Part shown: one piece after another, positions 1 through 8,493 of the stretch
How positions within the stretch are numbered: the stretch's first letter is position 1
How the letters are laid out: the number at the start of each line of letters is the position of its first letter
Assembly: GCA_965222345.1 (NCBI GenBank)
Contig: CBDCTS010000007.1
Location: forward strand, 1,674,001 to 1,738,000
Length of the DNA stretch: 64,000 bases
Source: JADFGZ01 sp965222345
GTDB taxonomy: Bacteria > Acidobacteriota > Terriglobia > 2-12-FULL-54-10
Reading direction: 5' to 3'
Translations under genes and position numbers: made by a program
Notes under the pieces: model-generated
The model's input: the letters and a program-made list of their open reading frames with translations, nothing else
The model's database searches: none
What the model was told of the DNA's origin: nothing

Positions 1-1
1 T

Positions 2-148
2 TGCGACATCCATTGCACGCTGGGCCCCGACGGCCGTCGGTTGGTCGTGGTCAGTTGCATCGACAATCTGGTGAAAGGCGCTGCAGGACAGGCGGTGCAG
101 AATCTGAACGTCATGTTCGGTCTGGATGAGACGGCCGGATTGCCCTGA
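2..148 (+). CDS. argC: N-acetyl-gamma-glutamyl-phosphate reductase, C-terminal end (partial)
   Basis: The window opens inside this gene; 48 codons remain before the TGA at 146-148. The visible tail contains DNLVKGAAGQAVQNLNVMFG, the highly conserved end of ArgC. ArgC reduces N-acetylglutamyl-5-phosphate to the semialdehyde with NADPH in arginine biosynthesis. argB starts 29 bp downstream on the same strand, which supports an arginine operon. The catalytic cysteine region lies outside the window. Confidence 0.93.
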   Translation, partial: CDIHCTLGPDGRRLVVVSCIDNLVKGAAGQAVQNLNVMFGLDETAGLP

Positions 149-177
149 TCCCGGACAACGGCGCCTGAGAGTTTCCA

Positions 178-1020
178 ATGAAGCTGGTTATCAAAATCGG
201 AGGAACGCTTCTGGAACAGACTCCCGAGCGGCAAAAGATCGCCGCGCGCATCGCACGGTTGGCCCGGGCCGACTACCAAATGCTGATCGTACACGGCGGA
301 GGCAAGCAACTGAGCGAGTACCTGAAAAAGTCCGGCACCGCCAGCCGCTTCGTAAACGGCCTGCGCCTCACCACGGCGGAGACCCTGGACGGGGTGGTGA
401 AGGTCTTTGCCGGAACGGTCAACCATCAGTTGCTGGCGGCGCTGCATCAGGCCGGGGTTCCCGCCGCAGGCATCTCCGGAGTGGACGGCGGCTGCCTGCA
501 GGCGGAAAAGCTGACCGGCGAGAGCGGCCAGGACTGGGGCTACGTGGGACGGATCAGGAAGGCGAACCCTCGTCTCTGGGAGGTGCTTTTGGCAGGAGGG
601 ATGCTGCCCGTAATGGCCTCGCTGGCCGTCGGAGAGAACGGGCAGATTTACAACGTCAATGCCGACCAAACGGCGGTCGCCTGCGCCGTTCATCTGGGCG
701 CCGATGCCTTGATTTTTTTGACCGACGTGGACGGCGTCCGCGACGCGCAGGGCCGCACGATCCGGTGTCTGGAGGCAGAGGAAATACCGACCCTGATCGA
801 ATCCGGGACGGCGACCGGAGGGATGCTGGCCAAGCTGAACGCCGTTCGGGAGGCCCTGGCAGGGAACGTTCAGCGGGTACACATTGTCAACGGCCACAGT
901 GAAGACGCTCTGGAGAGCGTCCTGGCCGCCGCACAAGGCCCGAAGGCAGAAACGGCTCAAGAGGCTGACACGGCAGGGACCGTTGTGGTCCGCTCGTCGG
1001 CTGCTCTAAAGAAAGATTGA
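178..1020 (+). CDS. argB: Acetylglutamate kinase
   Basis: A protein of 280 residues that phosphorylates N-acetylglutamate, the step before ArgC. Visible family motifs are KIGGTLLE near the N-terminus (phosphate-binding lysine and glycines), VHGGGKQLSEYLKK around residue 38, NVNADQTA around residue 158 and FLTDVDGV around residue 182, typical of the amino acid kinase fold. The length fits ArgB. It sits directly after argC, and its stop codon is followed at once by the GNAT gene, so the three are probably co-transcribed. The C-terminal 25 residues are low in complexity and look like an unstructured tail. Confidence 0.95.
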   Translation: MKLVIKIGGTLLEQTPERQKIAARIARLARADYQMLIVHGGGKQLSEYLKKSGTASRFVNGLRLTTAETLDGVVKVFAGTVNHQLLAALHQAGVPAAGISGVDGGCLQAEKLTGESGQDWGYVGRIRKANPRLWEVLLAGGMLPVMASLAVGENGQIYNVNADQTAVACAVHLGADALIFLTDVDGVRDAQGRTIRCLEAEEIPTLIESGTATGGMLAKLNAVREALAGNVQRVHIVNGHSEDALESVLAAAQGPKAETAQEADTAGTVVVRSSAALKKD

Positions 1021-1031
1021 GGAGGACCGAA

Positions 1032-1658
1032 TTGCGCAATTTCCCAGGACATTCCGTCGAGCAGGAGCCGGTTCGGCCTGCCGGGAACATCGAGACGCTC
1101 ACGATACGCCAGGCGCAGCTACCAGACATCCCCGCTATGCTGCGCCTGATTAACAGTCACGCCGCCCGCGCCGTGATGCTGCCGCGCACGGAACTGGAAC
1201 TCTGCGAGAGCCTGCGGGACTTCCTGGTGGCGTTCAAGGACGGCGAGTTGGCGGGTTGCGGAGCGCTGCATTTCTACACGCAGCACATGGCCGAGCTGCG
1301 CTCGCTGGCCGTTGCGCCGAGCCACACACGGAGCGGGATGGGACAGCGGCTCGCTGCGGAATTGCTCGAACAGGGTCGGCTGTACGGCGTGGACGTGATT
1401 TTCGTGTTCACCTATGTGCCCGGTTTTTTTGAAAAACTGCACTTCCGGACGGTTGATCGCGGCGCGCTGCCGCTGAAGGCCTGGAAAGATTGCCAGCGCT
1501 GTCCGATGATCGATGCCTGTGACGAGACGGCCATGGCCTATGTGGTAACCCCCGGCGCGGAGGTTTATATGTCCGCGGCCCCGCCAGCCGAGGCGGCTGA
1601 GGAAGGCCCTCTGCTCATGCCCACACTCGGCACCCGACGCATACTCGATGCGAAGTAG
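1032..1658 (+). CDS. GNAT-family N-acetyltransferase, probable short N-acetylglutamate synthase
   Basis: A protein of about 208 residues with one GNAT domain. The acetyl-CoA binding motif HTRSGMGQRL follows a beta strand ending in LAVAP. The context (argC-argB-this gene) and the GNAT-only layout fit the short ArgA-like enzymes that make N-acetylglutamate, the first arginine intermediate. The frame is open from a TTG at 1017 that overlaps the argB stop. I prefer the TTG at 1032 because AGGAGG at 1020-1025 sits six bases upstream of it. Another amino-acid acetyltransferase role cannot be excluded from sequence alone. Confidence 0.82.
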   Translation: MRNFPGHSVEQEPVRPAGNIETLTIRQAQLPDIPAMLRLINSHAARAVMLPRTELELCESLRDFLVAFKDGELAGCGALHFYTQHMAELRSLAVAPSHTRSGMGQRLAAELLEQGRLYGVDVIFVFTYVPGFFEKLHFRTVDRGALPLKAWKDCQRCPMIDACDETAMAYVVTPGAEVYMSAAPPAEAAEEGPLLMPTLGTRRILDAK

Positions 1659-1820
1659 GGATGAGAAGTGTACGATGACAGCAAGCTCAGAAGGCGGAAG
1701 CGCGCCGCGAAAAGAGTTTTTCCGTTGCGGGGCTATGCTGTCGTCACTTTGAACCGTAACGGGTCAGATCGAACGGTCGGTCGAATCGAGTATCCTTACT
1801 TCTCCGGACCTCTCGCTTGA

Positions 1821-3215
1821 TTATCCTTCCCCAACGAGCGCTAGCTTGAACATCTCTCCCCGCTCGCGGTAGTCCCGGAACAGACCCACGCTGGGGGAAG
1901 CCGGAGAGTGCAGGCAGATCTTTCCCTGGGCCGTATGCCGTCTGGCCAGCTCCACGGCCTGCTTCATGGTATCGACGAAAAAGTGGCGGGGCCGCGAGGA
2001 TGGAGCAGCCGCGGTTTCACACAGGGCTTGCCAGATGCGCTCGCCGGTCGGAGGGAAAAGAATGACGGTCTTCACTGCGCTTTGGAGCAGACGCTGCGCC
2101 AGTCGGGAAAAATCGAGGTGCCGGTCCGTCCCGCCCAACAGCACCGTTTCCACATCGCCGCCCAGCGCGTCCAGAGCGGCCATGGTCGCCTCGGGCACGG
2201 TGGCAAGCACGTCATTGTAGTAGATCACGCCGCCGTAGGCGCCCACCAACTCCAGCCGGTGCTCCAGCGGTCGGAACTCGCGGATGGCCCCGGCTATCTC
2301 CTCCGTGGACGATCCTGCCAGCTTGGCGGCGGCTATCGCCGCCAGCGCATTCCGCAAATTGAACCTGCCGAGCAGCGGGACATCCCCGGCCGCAGCCACC
2401 TTCTCCTCGCCTGCTGCCGAGCGATGAACAATCCACTCTCCGGAAAGGAAACATCCCCTAGAGGGCCGCTTTTCCAGCGAACAGGCGACCGCCTGAGCTT
2501 GGGAGCGGGAGGCAATCTCGCCGGGCAGGGGATGGTCTGCGTCATAGACGAGAAAGTCGCCGGCGCTCTGATAGCGCGTGATGTTTTCCTTGGCCGCTGC
2601 ATACTGCTCAAAGCTATCGTAGTAATCCAGATGCTCGGGCAGAACGTTGAGCAGCACGGCAATGTGCGGGCTTTGGCGGAGACCTTCCAGTTGATGGCTG
2701 GAAAGCTCATAGACGCATACATTGGGGGAGGTGGTTTTGGGGAGCAGGTCAAGCGCGGGGATGCCGATGTTGCCCACCATCCGGACGCCCGGAAAGGAGC
2801 GGTCGAGCATGGAGTAAAGCAGCGACGCCACGGTGCTCTTGCCCTTTGTTCCGGTGACCCCGATGATTGTGCCCGGAAAGTTCGCAAAAAACAGCGCGGT
2901 TTGGGAGGTGATCCGCTTGCCCGCCCGCACGGCTTGCCGGTAGCCGGGAAGCGTGACCGGGATGCCCGGCGATTTCACGATCACTTCATATTCGGAAAGG
3001 CTCGCCAGATAATCCGGGCCGAAGTGGAGCCGAAGGCGAGGGTCCTGCGCGATCCGTTCCGCTATTTCCCTGGAGAACTTTTCGAGCGGCAGTTCGTCGG
3101 CCAGCCCCAGGGTCTTTTCCGGAAACGCAGCCCGAAAGTATTGCCAGCTGCTGCGGCCCTCGCGGCCCAGCCCCAGGATCAAAATGGATTTATCCGTCAG
3201 CTCTGAGAGATTCAT
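1821..3215 (-). CDS. murD: UDP-N-acetylmuramoylalanine--D-glutamate ligase
   Basis: A protein of 464 residues that adds D-Glu to UDP-MurNAc-L-Ala in the cytoplasm during peptidoglycan synthesis. It has an N-terminal Rossmann-like domain (ILGLGREGRSS) and the Mur ligase P-loop GVTGTKGKST around residue 118. It also has NVLPEHLDYYDS, the GRFNLRNALAAIAAAK helix and the C-terminal domain motif YYNDVLATVPEAT. Length is normal for MurD. It stands alone here, convergent with the arginine operon, not inside a dcw cluster with ftsW, murG and murC, at least on this side. No good ribosome-binding site is seen before the ATG. Confidence 0.9.
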   Translation of the reverse strand: MNLSELTDKSILILGLGREGRSSWQYFRAAFPEKTLGLADELPLEKFSREIAERIAQDPRLRLHFGPDYLASLSEYEVIVKSPGIPVTLPGYRQAVRAGKRITSQTALFFANFPGTIIGVTGTKGKSTVASLLYSMLDRSFPGVRMVGNIGIPALDLLPKTTSPNVCVYELSSHQLEGLRQSPHIAVLLNVLPEHLDYYDSFEQYAAAKENITRYQSAGDFLVYDADHPLPGEIASRSQAQAVACSLEKRPSRGCFLSGEWIVHRSAAGEEKVAAAGDVPLLGRFNLRNALAAIAAAKLAGSSTEEIAGAIREFRPLEHRLELVGAYGGVIYYNDVLATVPEATMAALDALGGDVETVLLGGTDRHLDFSRLAQRLLQSAVKTVILFPPTGERIWQALCETAAAPSSRPRHFFVDTMKQAVELARRHTAQGKICLHSPASPSVGLFRDYRERGEMFKLALVGEG

Positions 3216-3424
3216 GGAACGTGGGCGGCCTGGCGCTTCTGCAAGGGGTTCGCCGCAGTGGAAATCGTGTCAATCAATTCAACAATAATCCGAGCCGTGC
3301 GCACCCTAAGACCCAAAGCCCTTGAGGCACCGTGCGTCAGCATGCAGCCACGATTCGCAAGGCCCTTCTTTGGACCCTTTTCCCTAGTGTTAATACAAAT
3401 ATGAAATGTACCACCATTATATTT

Positions 3425-3436
3425 TTAGTATACTAA
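3425..3436. promoter_or_regulatory. Palindromic operator candidate for the toxin-antitoxin operon
   Basis: TTAGTATACTAA is a perfect 12-bp palindrome 29 bp before the AbrB-type antitoxin start. It contains TATACT, a possible -10 hexamer. Antitoxins of this fold commonly repress their own promoter by binding such palindromes; that role is inferred. Confidence 0.45.
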
Positions 3437-3465
3437 CGGAGAATCGTACAGCCAGGGGAGGGTTC

Positions 3466-3699
3466 ATGGATAAATCGGTCGTTACCGCAAAGGGCCAAAT
3501 CATCATTCCATCCCGGCTGCGGCGTAAGTATGGCATAAAAAAAGGGACGCCAGTATCCGTTTACGAACGGGACGGGGAGATCGTACTCCGGCCCGTTACC
3601 GACGAATACATCCGCAGCCTGAAAGGAATCGCCCGCAACTGGGGCGGGGACCTCAGGAAAGCTTTGCAGAAGGAGAAAGCACGGGAGCGCGAGCTTTGA
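3466..3699 (+). CDS. AbrB/MazE-fold (VapB-like) antitoxin
   Basis: A 77-residue protein with a swapped-hairpin AbrB DNA-binding domain: VTAKGQIIIPSRLRRKYGIK is the family signature, followed by a GTPVSVYERDGEIVLRP strand pair. The C-terminal helix is rich in Lys, Arg and Glu and would be the toxin-neutralising tail. The ATG at 3466 is chosen because GGGGAGGG precedes it at 3455-3462; the upstream in-frame extension from 3406 has no such site. Its stop overlaps the start of the PIN-domain gene, as in type II toxin-antitoxin operons. Confidence 0.85.
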   Translation: MDKSVVTAKGQIIIPSRLRRKYGIKKGTPVSVYERDGEIVLRPVTDEYIRSLKGIARNWGGDLRKALQKEKAREREL

Positions 3700-4103
3700 G
3701 GCCGGCTCGGCGGGTGGTCCTGGACAGCTACGCCCTCATTGCCTTCCTGAGGGATGAACCGGGAGCGGACGACATGGGTGACCTGTTTCGCTCCGCCCGC
3801 GACTCACAACAGCCGCTTCTGCTTTGCGCCGTGAACTGGGGGGAAGTCTTCTACATCACCTTGCGAACAAGTGGGCCGGACCGCGCTGAACAGCTTGCGC
3901 ACCTGATTTCCACCCTCCCGGTCGAGGTGGTCCCCGCCGACCTGGAGCTGGCCCGGCAGGCGGCTGAGTTCAAAGCTAGAAAAAAGATGTCTTACGCCGA
4001 CTGCTTCGCCGCCGCCTTGGCGAAATTGCGAAAGGCGGAGTTGGTGACGGGAGACAAAGAATTTCGGCAGGTTGCAGGCGAAGTGAAAATCATGTGGATT
4101 TAG
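3696..4103 (+). CDS. PIN-domain toxin (VapC-like ribonuclease)
   Basis: A 135-residue PIN domain. The acidic metal-binding residues expected for VapC nucleases are visible: Asp in VVLDSYALIAFLRDE, Glu in NWGEVFYI, Asp in MSYADCFAAAL and Asp in LVTGDKEF. The TTG start at 3696 overlaps the antitoxin stop by 4 bp, implying translational coupling. Such toxins cut specific RNAs when the antitoxin is lost. The pair lies next to an insertion sequence, so it may belong to a mobile patch. VapB/VapC naming would need family comparison. Confidence 0.88.
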   Translation: MRPARRVVLDSYALIAFLRDEPGADDMGDLFRSARDSQQPLLLCAVNWGEVFYITLRTSGPDRAEQLAHLISTLPVEVVPADLELARQAAEFKARKKMSYADCFAAALAKLRKAELVTGDKEFRQVAGEVKIMWI

Positions 4104-4139
4104 CGGAGCAGCAGGCGCTACTCCCTTGCGCCTGCTCCG
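4104..4139 (+). terminator. Hairpin after the toxin gene
   Basis: CGGAGCA and GGCGC pair with GCGCC and TGCTCCG around a 9-base loop, with a three-base bulge, starting at the toxin stop codon. No T tract follows, so it may be a 3' stability hairpin and not a true intrinsic terminator. Confidence 0.4.
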
Positions 4140-4175
4140 GGACACTCTACTGTAGCGTCAAGCAGAACGAGATAA

Positions 4176-5590
4176 TGTTGTTAGCAAGTTAAAATGTCCG
4201 GTATATGTAGCAAGTGAAATGTCCGCTTTCATGATTCTACCGAAAGTGATTTGGCGCTGACCGAAGGAGCCCGTAGGGCGACGGAGGTGAGCGCCAAATG
4301 GTGTTGTCGGGAAGCCACAGGGCTCCGCCGCCGACCGCCGCACCGGATCGCCACCCCCTCGGAGGAGTAGCGGCCCACCGTGTGCGGCCCATAGCCAATG
4401 CTTAACGTCCCATCCAGGTGTTCATAGACGGTCACCCGGCAGCCCGCCAGAGTCCCGCGCCAAGGAGTTTTCTCGATCTGGAGGAGGCGGTTCTCCAGAC
4501 TGACCGTATTGTCCCGATTCACTATCCGCTGGTGCTGGATCGAGAAGATTCGCTCTAACTCCCGCCTGGCTGACGGCAAAAAGGCGCTGCCTGGTTGGGT
4601 GGCCGGCACGGCAAAGCGCCGGTTGAACTCCCCGATATAGCCCTCCCGCAGGAACCGATTCGCTGCCTCTAGCGTGATGATTCCCCGCAGGCGCAGTTCC
4701 TGCGGCAGCCGCCCTTGCCAGGTCCCGAAGTTCCGCTCGCTGCGTCCCCGCGCCTGCGGCGAATAGGCCGGAATCATCTGAATGCCCAGCTCCCGCAGGG
4801 CGCGGCCCACCTGGGTCAGCCGTTGCCGATCCACCGGCTCGCCCGCCTTCCGGGTCAGGAAGAAATGACTGGCCCGGTCGCTATAAAGGGCGCAAAAGAT
4901 CCCCTGCTGCTCGACCACCTCCCGCAGGGCAGCCAGCACCGTCCGCGTCGATTCCTGCTCTACCAGTTGCGCATAGTAAATCTCGCTGCTGGCATCATCC
5001 AGGACCACCAGCAGGTCATACCAGCGATCATCGACAAACCACCGATGCTGGCTCCCATCCAGATGCAGCAGCATTCCCGGCAACGGCCGCCGGGGCCGCC
5101 TCTGGCGGTGCAGGCCCCGCTTCCGCCTCCTGTTCACTAGCCCCGCCCCTTGCAATGCCAGCTTCACCCAGGTGTAGCTCAGCCGGAGGCCGTGCTCTTC
5201 CCGCAGCTTTTCGTGAAAGTGCCGCACGTTGAAGTCAAAGTACTTCTCCTGATACAGCCCCAACACCTTCTCCACCGTCCCCAGGGGTACCCGCCGCGGA
5301 CTCGGCTTTCCCCGCCGCCGGTCAAACAGCCCGTCGTAGCCGTACTGCTCGTACCGGCTGCGCCACCGCCTCATCTGCCGGTCGCTGATCCCGATGATCT
5401 CGGCTGCCTGCCACCAGTTGATCCGCTTCCCTATCGCTCGCAAAATTACTTCTTGTATCTTCATCGCCCGCTCCATCGCAGCTTCCGAGTAGAACTTCAT
5501 GCCACCTCCTGGCAAAAAGCCCTACCCTACGCCGCTCAAAGCGGACATTTCACATGTTAATTAGACCGGACATATCATGTGCTAACGACA
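4176..5590 (-). mobile_element. ISNCY/IS1202-like insertion sequence, copy 1 (1415 bp)
   Basis: The left end reads TGTTGTTAGCA and the right end, read inward, TGTCGTTAGCA. Behind them both ends carry ATGTCCGGT and then GTGAAATGTCCGCTTT, a pattern of subterminal transposase-binding repeats. One transposase gene fills the element. The body matches copy 2 at 25968-27383 throughout, except that copy 1 lacks one C near the right end (TCATGTGCTA against TCATGCTGCTA). The flanks of copy 1 show no target duplication, unlike copy 2. It lies just upstream of uppS. Confidence 0.9.
4229..5500 (-). CDS. ISNCY-family (IS1202-like) transposase, copy 1
   Basis: About 423 residues. An N-terminal helix-turn-helix (QAAEIIGISDRQMRRWRSRY) is followed by GYDGLFDRRRGKPSP and an integrase-type DDE core: Asp in LHLDGSQHRWF, Asp in LYSDRASHFFL and Glu in GRSERNFGTWQGRL. 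I chose the ATG at 5500 because AGGAGGTGGC directly precedes it; the frame is open from a TTG five codons earlier. The protein is identical to that of copy 2. No frameshift is seen, so it could be active. Confidence 0.9.
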   Translation of the reverse strand: MKFYSEAAMERAMKIQEVILRAIGKRINWWQAAEIIGISDRQMRRWRSRYEQYGYDGLFDRRRGKPSPRRVPLGTVEKVLGLYQEKYFDFNVRHFHEKLREEHGLRLSYTWVKLALQGAGLVNRRRKRGLHRQRRPRRPLPGMLLHLDGSQHRWFVDDRWYDLLVVLDDASSEIYYAQLVEQESTRTVLAALREVVEQQGIFCALYSDRASHFFLTRKAGEPVDRQRLTQVGRALRELGIQMIPAYSPQARGRSERNFGTWQGRLPQELRLRGIITLEAANRFLREGYIGEFNRRFAVPATQPGSAFLPSARRELERIFSIQHQRIVNRDNTVSLENRLLQIEKTPWRGTLAGCRVTVYEHLDGTLSIGYGPHTVGRYSSEGVAIRCGGRRRSPVASRQHHLALTSVALRAPSVSAKSLSVES

Positions 5591-5611
5591 CATAGGTAGA
5601 AAGCTCTTGCC

Positions 5612-5630
5612 AGCATAGGGGGCCTATGCT
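5612..5630. repeat. Perfect inverted repeat just upstream of uppS
   Basis: AGCATAGG, a 3-base loop and CCTATGCT form a perfect stem of 8 bp, 21 bp after the IS end and just before the uppS frame. It could be an operator or an mRNA hairpin; no T tract follows, so a terminator is unlikely. A weak TTGCCA-N17-TAGTGT promoter match overlaps it. Confidence 0.4.
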
Positions 5631-5663
5631 AGTGTGAAATTGACCCGCCTGCGAGGAAAGAGT

Positions 5664-6452
5664 TTGAGTTTCCTTCCACTGACAACCCCGCGAAAGCTGG
5701 AGGATCGAGGTTCGGATTTGCTGTCGCAAATCGACGTGAGCAGTCTCCCTCGCCACATCGCCATCATCATGGACGGCAACGGCCGCTGGGCCCGACGGCG
5801 CCGCTTGCCTCGCATCGCCGGTCACCGGGCCGGCGCCCAAGCCGTACGAAACACCGTGGAAATCTGCTCGCAATTGGGAGTGCGCGCGCTCACCCTCTAT
5901 GCGTTTTCCGTGGAGAACTGGAAACGGCCCCAGCGGGAAATCAACACGCTGATGGACCTGCTGCAAGAATACATTCGTAAGGAGCTGGGGGATATCCACC
6001 GCAACAACATCCGTCTGCAAATCCTGGGACGCTACGAACAGCTCCCACATAGAGTGAAAGAGGACCTGGAAGAGGGTCTCCGGCTGACGGAGAAAAACAC
6101 CGGCATGGTGCTGAACGTGGCCCTCAATTACGGCGCGCGGGCGGAATTGGTGGATGCCTTCAACGCCATCCTGAAAGACAGGCTGGACCGCGGGGTTCGG
6201 GAGCCGGAAGTAACCGAGAGGATGATCGCCGAGCACCTGTACACCCGTGGCCTGCCTGACCCGGACCTGCTGATCCGCACCAGCGGCGAGATGCGGGTGA
6301 GCAATTTCCTTCTGTGGCAGATCGCCTACGCCGAGATCTGGGTCACCGACACTTGCTGGCCGGATTTCACCCGAAGACATCTGATGCAAGCCGTCATTGA
6401 TTTTCAAAAACGAGAGCGCCGCTATGGAGGGCTCGGCCATAACGGCTCCTAA
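5664..6452 (+). CDS. uppS: Isoprenyl transferase (undecaprenyl diphosphate synthase)
   Basis: A cis-prenyltransferase that extends farnesyl diphosphate with isopentenyl diphosphate to the C55 carrier lipid for cell-wall synthesis. Motifs include IIMDGNGRWA, GHRAGAQAV, YAFSVENWKRP, LNYGARAELVDA and the C-terminal RTSGEMRVSNFLLWQIAY. The frame is open from a GTG at 5634. I prefer the TTG at 5664, six bases after GAGGA, which gives about 262 residues. It leads the uppS-cdsA-dxr-rseP cluster. The IS end lies only about 75 bp upstream of this start, so any native upstream control region has been cut short. Confidence 0.92.
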   Translation: MSFLPLTTPRKLEDRGSDLLSQIDVSSLPRHIAIIMDGNGRWARRRRLPRIAGHRAGAQAVRNTVEICSQLGVRALTLYAFSVENWKRPQREINTLMDLLQEYIRKELGDIHRNNIRLQILGRYEQLPHRVKEDLEEGLRLTEKNTGMVLNVALNYGARAELVDAFNAILKDRLDRGVREPEVTERMIAEHLYTRGLPDPDLLIRTSGEMRVSNFLLWQIAYAEIWVTDTCWPDFTRRHLMQAVIDFQKRERRYGGLGHNGS

Positions 6453-6487
6453 GCCGTGTCGCTGAGACCAACCGCTGAATCCAACCA

Positions 6488-7285
6488 ATGAGGCGCTTCC
6501 TTACCGCTGCTCTGCTGATTCCCCTAGTGATTGCCCTGGTTCTCTGGGGCCCCCCTTACCTGCTCGGTTCGGTGCTGCTTGCCCTTACGGGCATTGCCTT
6601 GTGGGAGTTGTTTCGGCTGGCCGAAGCCGCTGGAGCAAAGGTGCTGCCCGTTCCGGGATATGCCTTTGCCTTGGTTGTGGTGCTGTTGTTTCTTACGGAT
6701 TCCCCGCCTGAGTGGATCCTGGCAGCGGTCGTTTTCCTTCTGATGCTGCTGTGGGTGGCCGCGATGTCGCCCGGCCGCCAGCCGTCGGACTGTCTGGCCT
6801 CGGTCTCCGCCACCTTTTGGGGTGTTGTCTACGTTGCCGTGCCGTTGGGCTTGCTGGCATGGATCTGCCTGCGCCGCGACGGTCCTTTCTTGGTACTATT
6901 TATGCTGGGGGTGATTTGGGCGGGCGATGCGGCGGGTTACTATGCAGGAAGCACATGGGGCCGCCACAAGTCCTCGCCACGCATCAGCCCGGGCAAGACT
7001 TGGGAAGGCACGGCAGCTTCGCTGGCGGCAGCGTTGCTCATCGGGTTTCTGTTCGCCCACTTCCTTTGGGGAGCCGATGCGTATTGGGAGATGGTCCTGG
7101 TGGCGGCGGTTCTCAACGGCGCAGGGCAGTTGGGCGATCTGGCGGAATCGGCATTGAAAAGGGCTGCCGGAGTGAAAGATTCTTCACAACTTGTTCCAGG
7201 CCACGGCGGAGTGCTGGACCGCATTGACGCCTTACTTTTCGCCGTGCCGGTTCTATGGTACTATTGGTTGTGGAAAGCTTCCTGA
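6488..7285 (+). CDS. cdsA: Phosphatidate cytidylyltransferase
   Basis: A 265-residue polytopic inner-membrane enzyme that makes CDP-diacylglycerol from phosphatidic acid and CTP. Several hydrophobic segments precede the C-terminal signature, here LKRAAGVKDSSQLVPGHGG followed by VLDRIDALLF; the conserved PGHGG and DRxD residues are intact. It begins 35 bp after uppS and ends 21 bp before dxr, consistent with one operon serving lipid and isoprenoid supply. Confidence 0.93.
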   Translation: MRRFLTAALLIPLVIALVLWGPPYLLGSVLLALTGIALWELFRLAEAAGAKVLPVPGYAFALVVVLLFLTDSPPEWILAAVVFLLMLLWVAAMSPGRQPSDCLASVSATFWGVVYVAVPLGLLAWICLRRDGPFLVLFMLGVIWAGDAAGYYAGSTWGRHKSSPRISPGKTWEGTAASLAAALLIGFLFAHFLWGADAYWEMVLVAAVLNGAGQLGDLAESALKRAAGVKDSSQLVPGHGGVLDRIDALLFAVPVLWYYWLWKAS

Positions 7286-7306
7286 GTTCCATTTTTTTCT
7301 ATCCAT

Positions 7307-8479
7307 ATGAAAAGATTAGGCATTCTCGGCTCCACGGGCTCCATCGGGCGCAGTTGTCTGGGTGTCGTCGCGGAGTTGCCGGAGAGGTTCCGAGTGGTGA
7401 GTCTCACGGCCGGCGAGAACGTCAGCCTAATGGCGAAACAGGTCATGTCGGTGCATCCGGAATTTGTCTGCATGGCCCACGAAAAAGCGGCCAACTGCCT
7501 GCACGAGAGCCTCAAGAAGGCAGGTTGCCAGCCGCTTCCGGAGATCTCCCATGGCCCGGAAGGGATGAAACAAGCGAGCACGCTGGCTGAAGTGGACTTG
7601 GTGATCTCCTCCACGGTGGGTGTCGCCGGCTTGCCGGCCACCTATGCCGCTTTGCAAGCAGGCAAGCAAGTGGCCCTGGCAAACAAGGAAGTGCTGGTCT
7701 CGGCCGGAGAGTTGGTTACCGCCGCGGCGAGGGAGCACGCGATGGAGTTACTGCCGGTGGACAGCGAGCACAACGGGGTTCACCAGTGTTTGCGGGCCGG
7801 ACGAAGAGCAGAGGTGAGCCGGCTGGTCCTGACAGCCTCCGGCGGGCCGTTTCTTAACACCCCGCTCGGCCAATTGCAGACCGCGAGCGTGGAGCAGGCT
7901 CTCCAACATCCCACCTGGCGGATGGGGAATCGCATCACGATCGACTCTGCAACGATGATGAATAAAGGCTTCGAGGTGATCGAGGCCTGCTGGCTGTTCG
8001 GTTTTTCCCCGCAACAGGTACAGGTGAAAATCCATCCGCAATCGACTGTCCATTCCCTGGTGGAGTTCGTTGACGGGTCCATCCTGGCGCAGCTTTCCTC
8101 AACCGATATGAAGATTCCCATACAGTATGCGCTATCCTATCCGGAGCGGGTTGCATCCAATAATCATGCTTTCGATTGGGAGAGTTTGAGCGTGCTGCAA
8201 TTTTCAGAACCCGACACAAAGCGGTTTCCCTGCCTGCGGCTGGCTTACCGGGCGATGGAACAGGGGGGATCGGCTCCGTGTACCCTGAATGCGGCAGACG
8301 AAGTGGCGGTAGCCGCCTTCCTGGAACGGAAGATTCCCTTCGGCGCGATCTCCCGCATGGTGGAGGACGTGCTGCAGAACGTCGCCCCACGGAAGTTCTC
8401 CGGAATAGAGGATGTGCTGGAACATGACCAACTGGCCCGGGTGCGCGCCCGGGAGAGGCTTTCCCGTTACAGAAATTAG
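7307..8479 (+). CDS. dxr: 1-deoxy-D-xylulose 5-phosphate reductoisomerase
   Basis: A 390-residue NADPH-dependent enzyme that makes 2-C-methyl-D-erythritol 4-phosphate, the committed step of the MEP isoprenoid pathway. GSTGSIG near residue 8 is the dinucleotide site. LANKEVLVSAGELV, LLPVDSEHNGVHQCL (metal ligands), LTASGGPF and MMNKGFEVIEACWLF are the expected active-site blocks. In the usual DSEHSAIFQCL box three positions differ (N, G and V-H), but the acidic ligands remain. It supplies precursors for the UppS reaction encoded two genes upstream. Confidence 0.94.
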   Translation: MKRLGILGSTGSIGRSCLGVVAELPERFRVVSLTAGENVSLMAKQVMSVHPEFVCMAHEKAANCLHESLKKAGCQPLPEISHGPEGMKQASTLAEVDLVISSTVGVAGLPATYAALQAGKQVALANKEVLVSAGELVTAAAREHAMELLPVDSEHNGVHQCLRAGRRAEVSRLVLTASGGPFLNTPLGQLQTASVEQALQHPTWRMGNRITIDSATMMNKGFEVIEACWLFGFSPQQVQVKIHPQSTVHSLVEFVDGSILAQLSSTDMKIPIQYALSYPERVASNNHAFDWESLSVLQFSEPDTKRFPCLRLAYRAMEQGGSAPCTLNAADEVAVAAFLERKIPFGAISRMVEDVLQNVAPRKFSGIEDVLEHDQLARVRARERLSRYRN

Positions 8480-8493
8480 GAGCTTTTCATTTT

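Noticed and set aside
1908..3206. A 432-codon frame antisense to murD
   Set aside because: MurD on the other strand has all family motifs. The antisense frame is a codon-bias shadow of high-GC DNA with Arg/Gln/His-rich, motif-free product.
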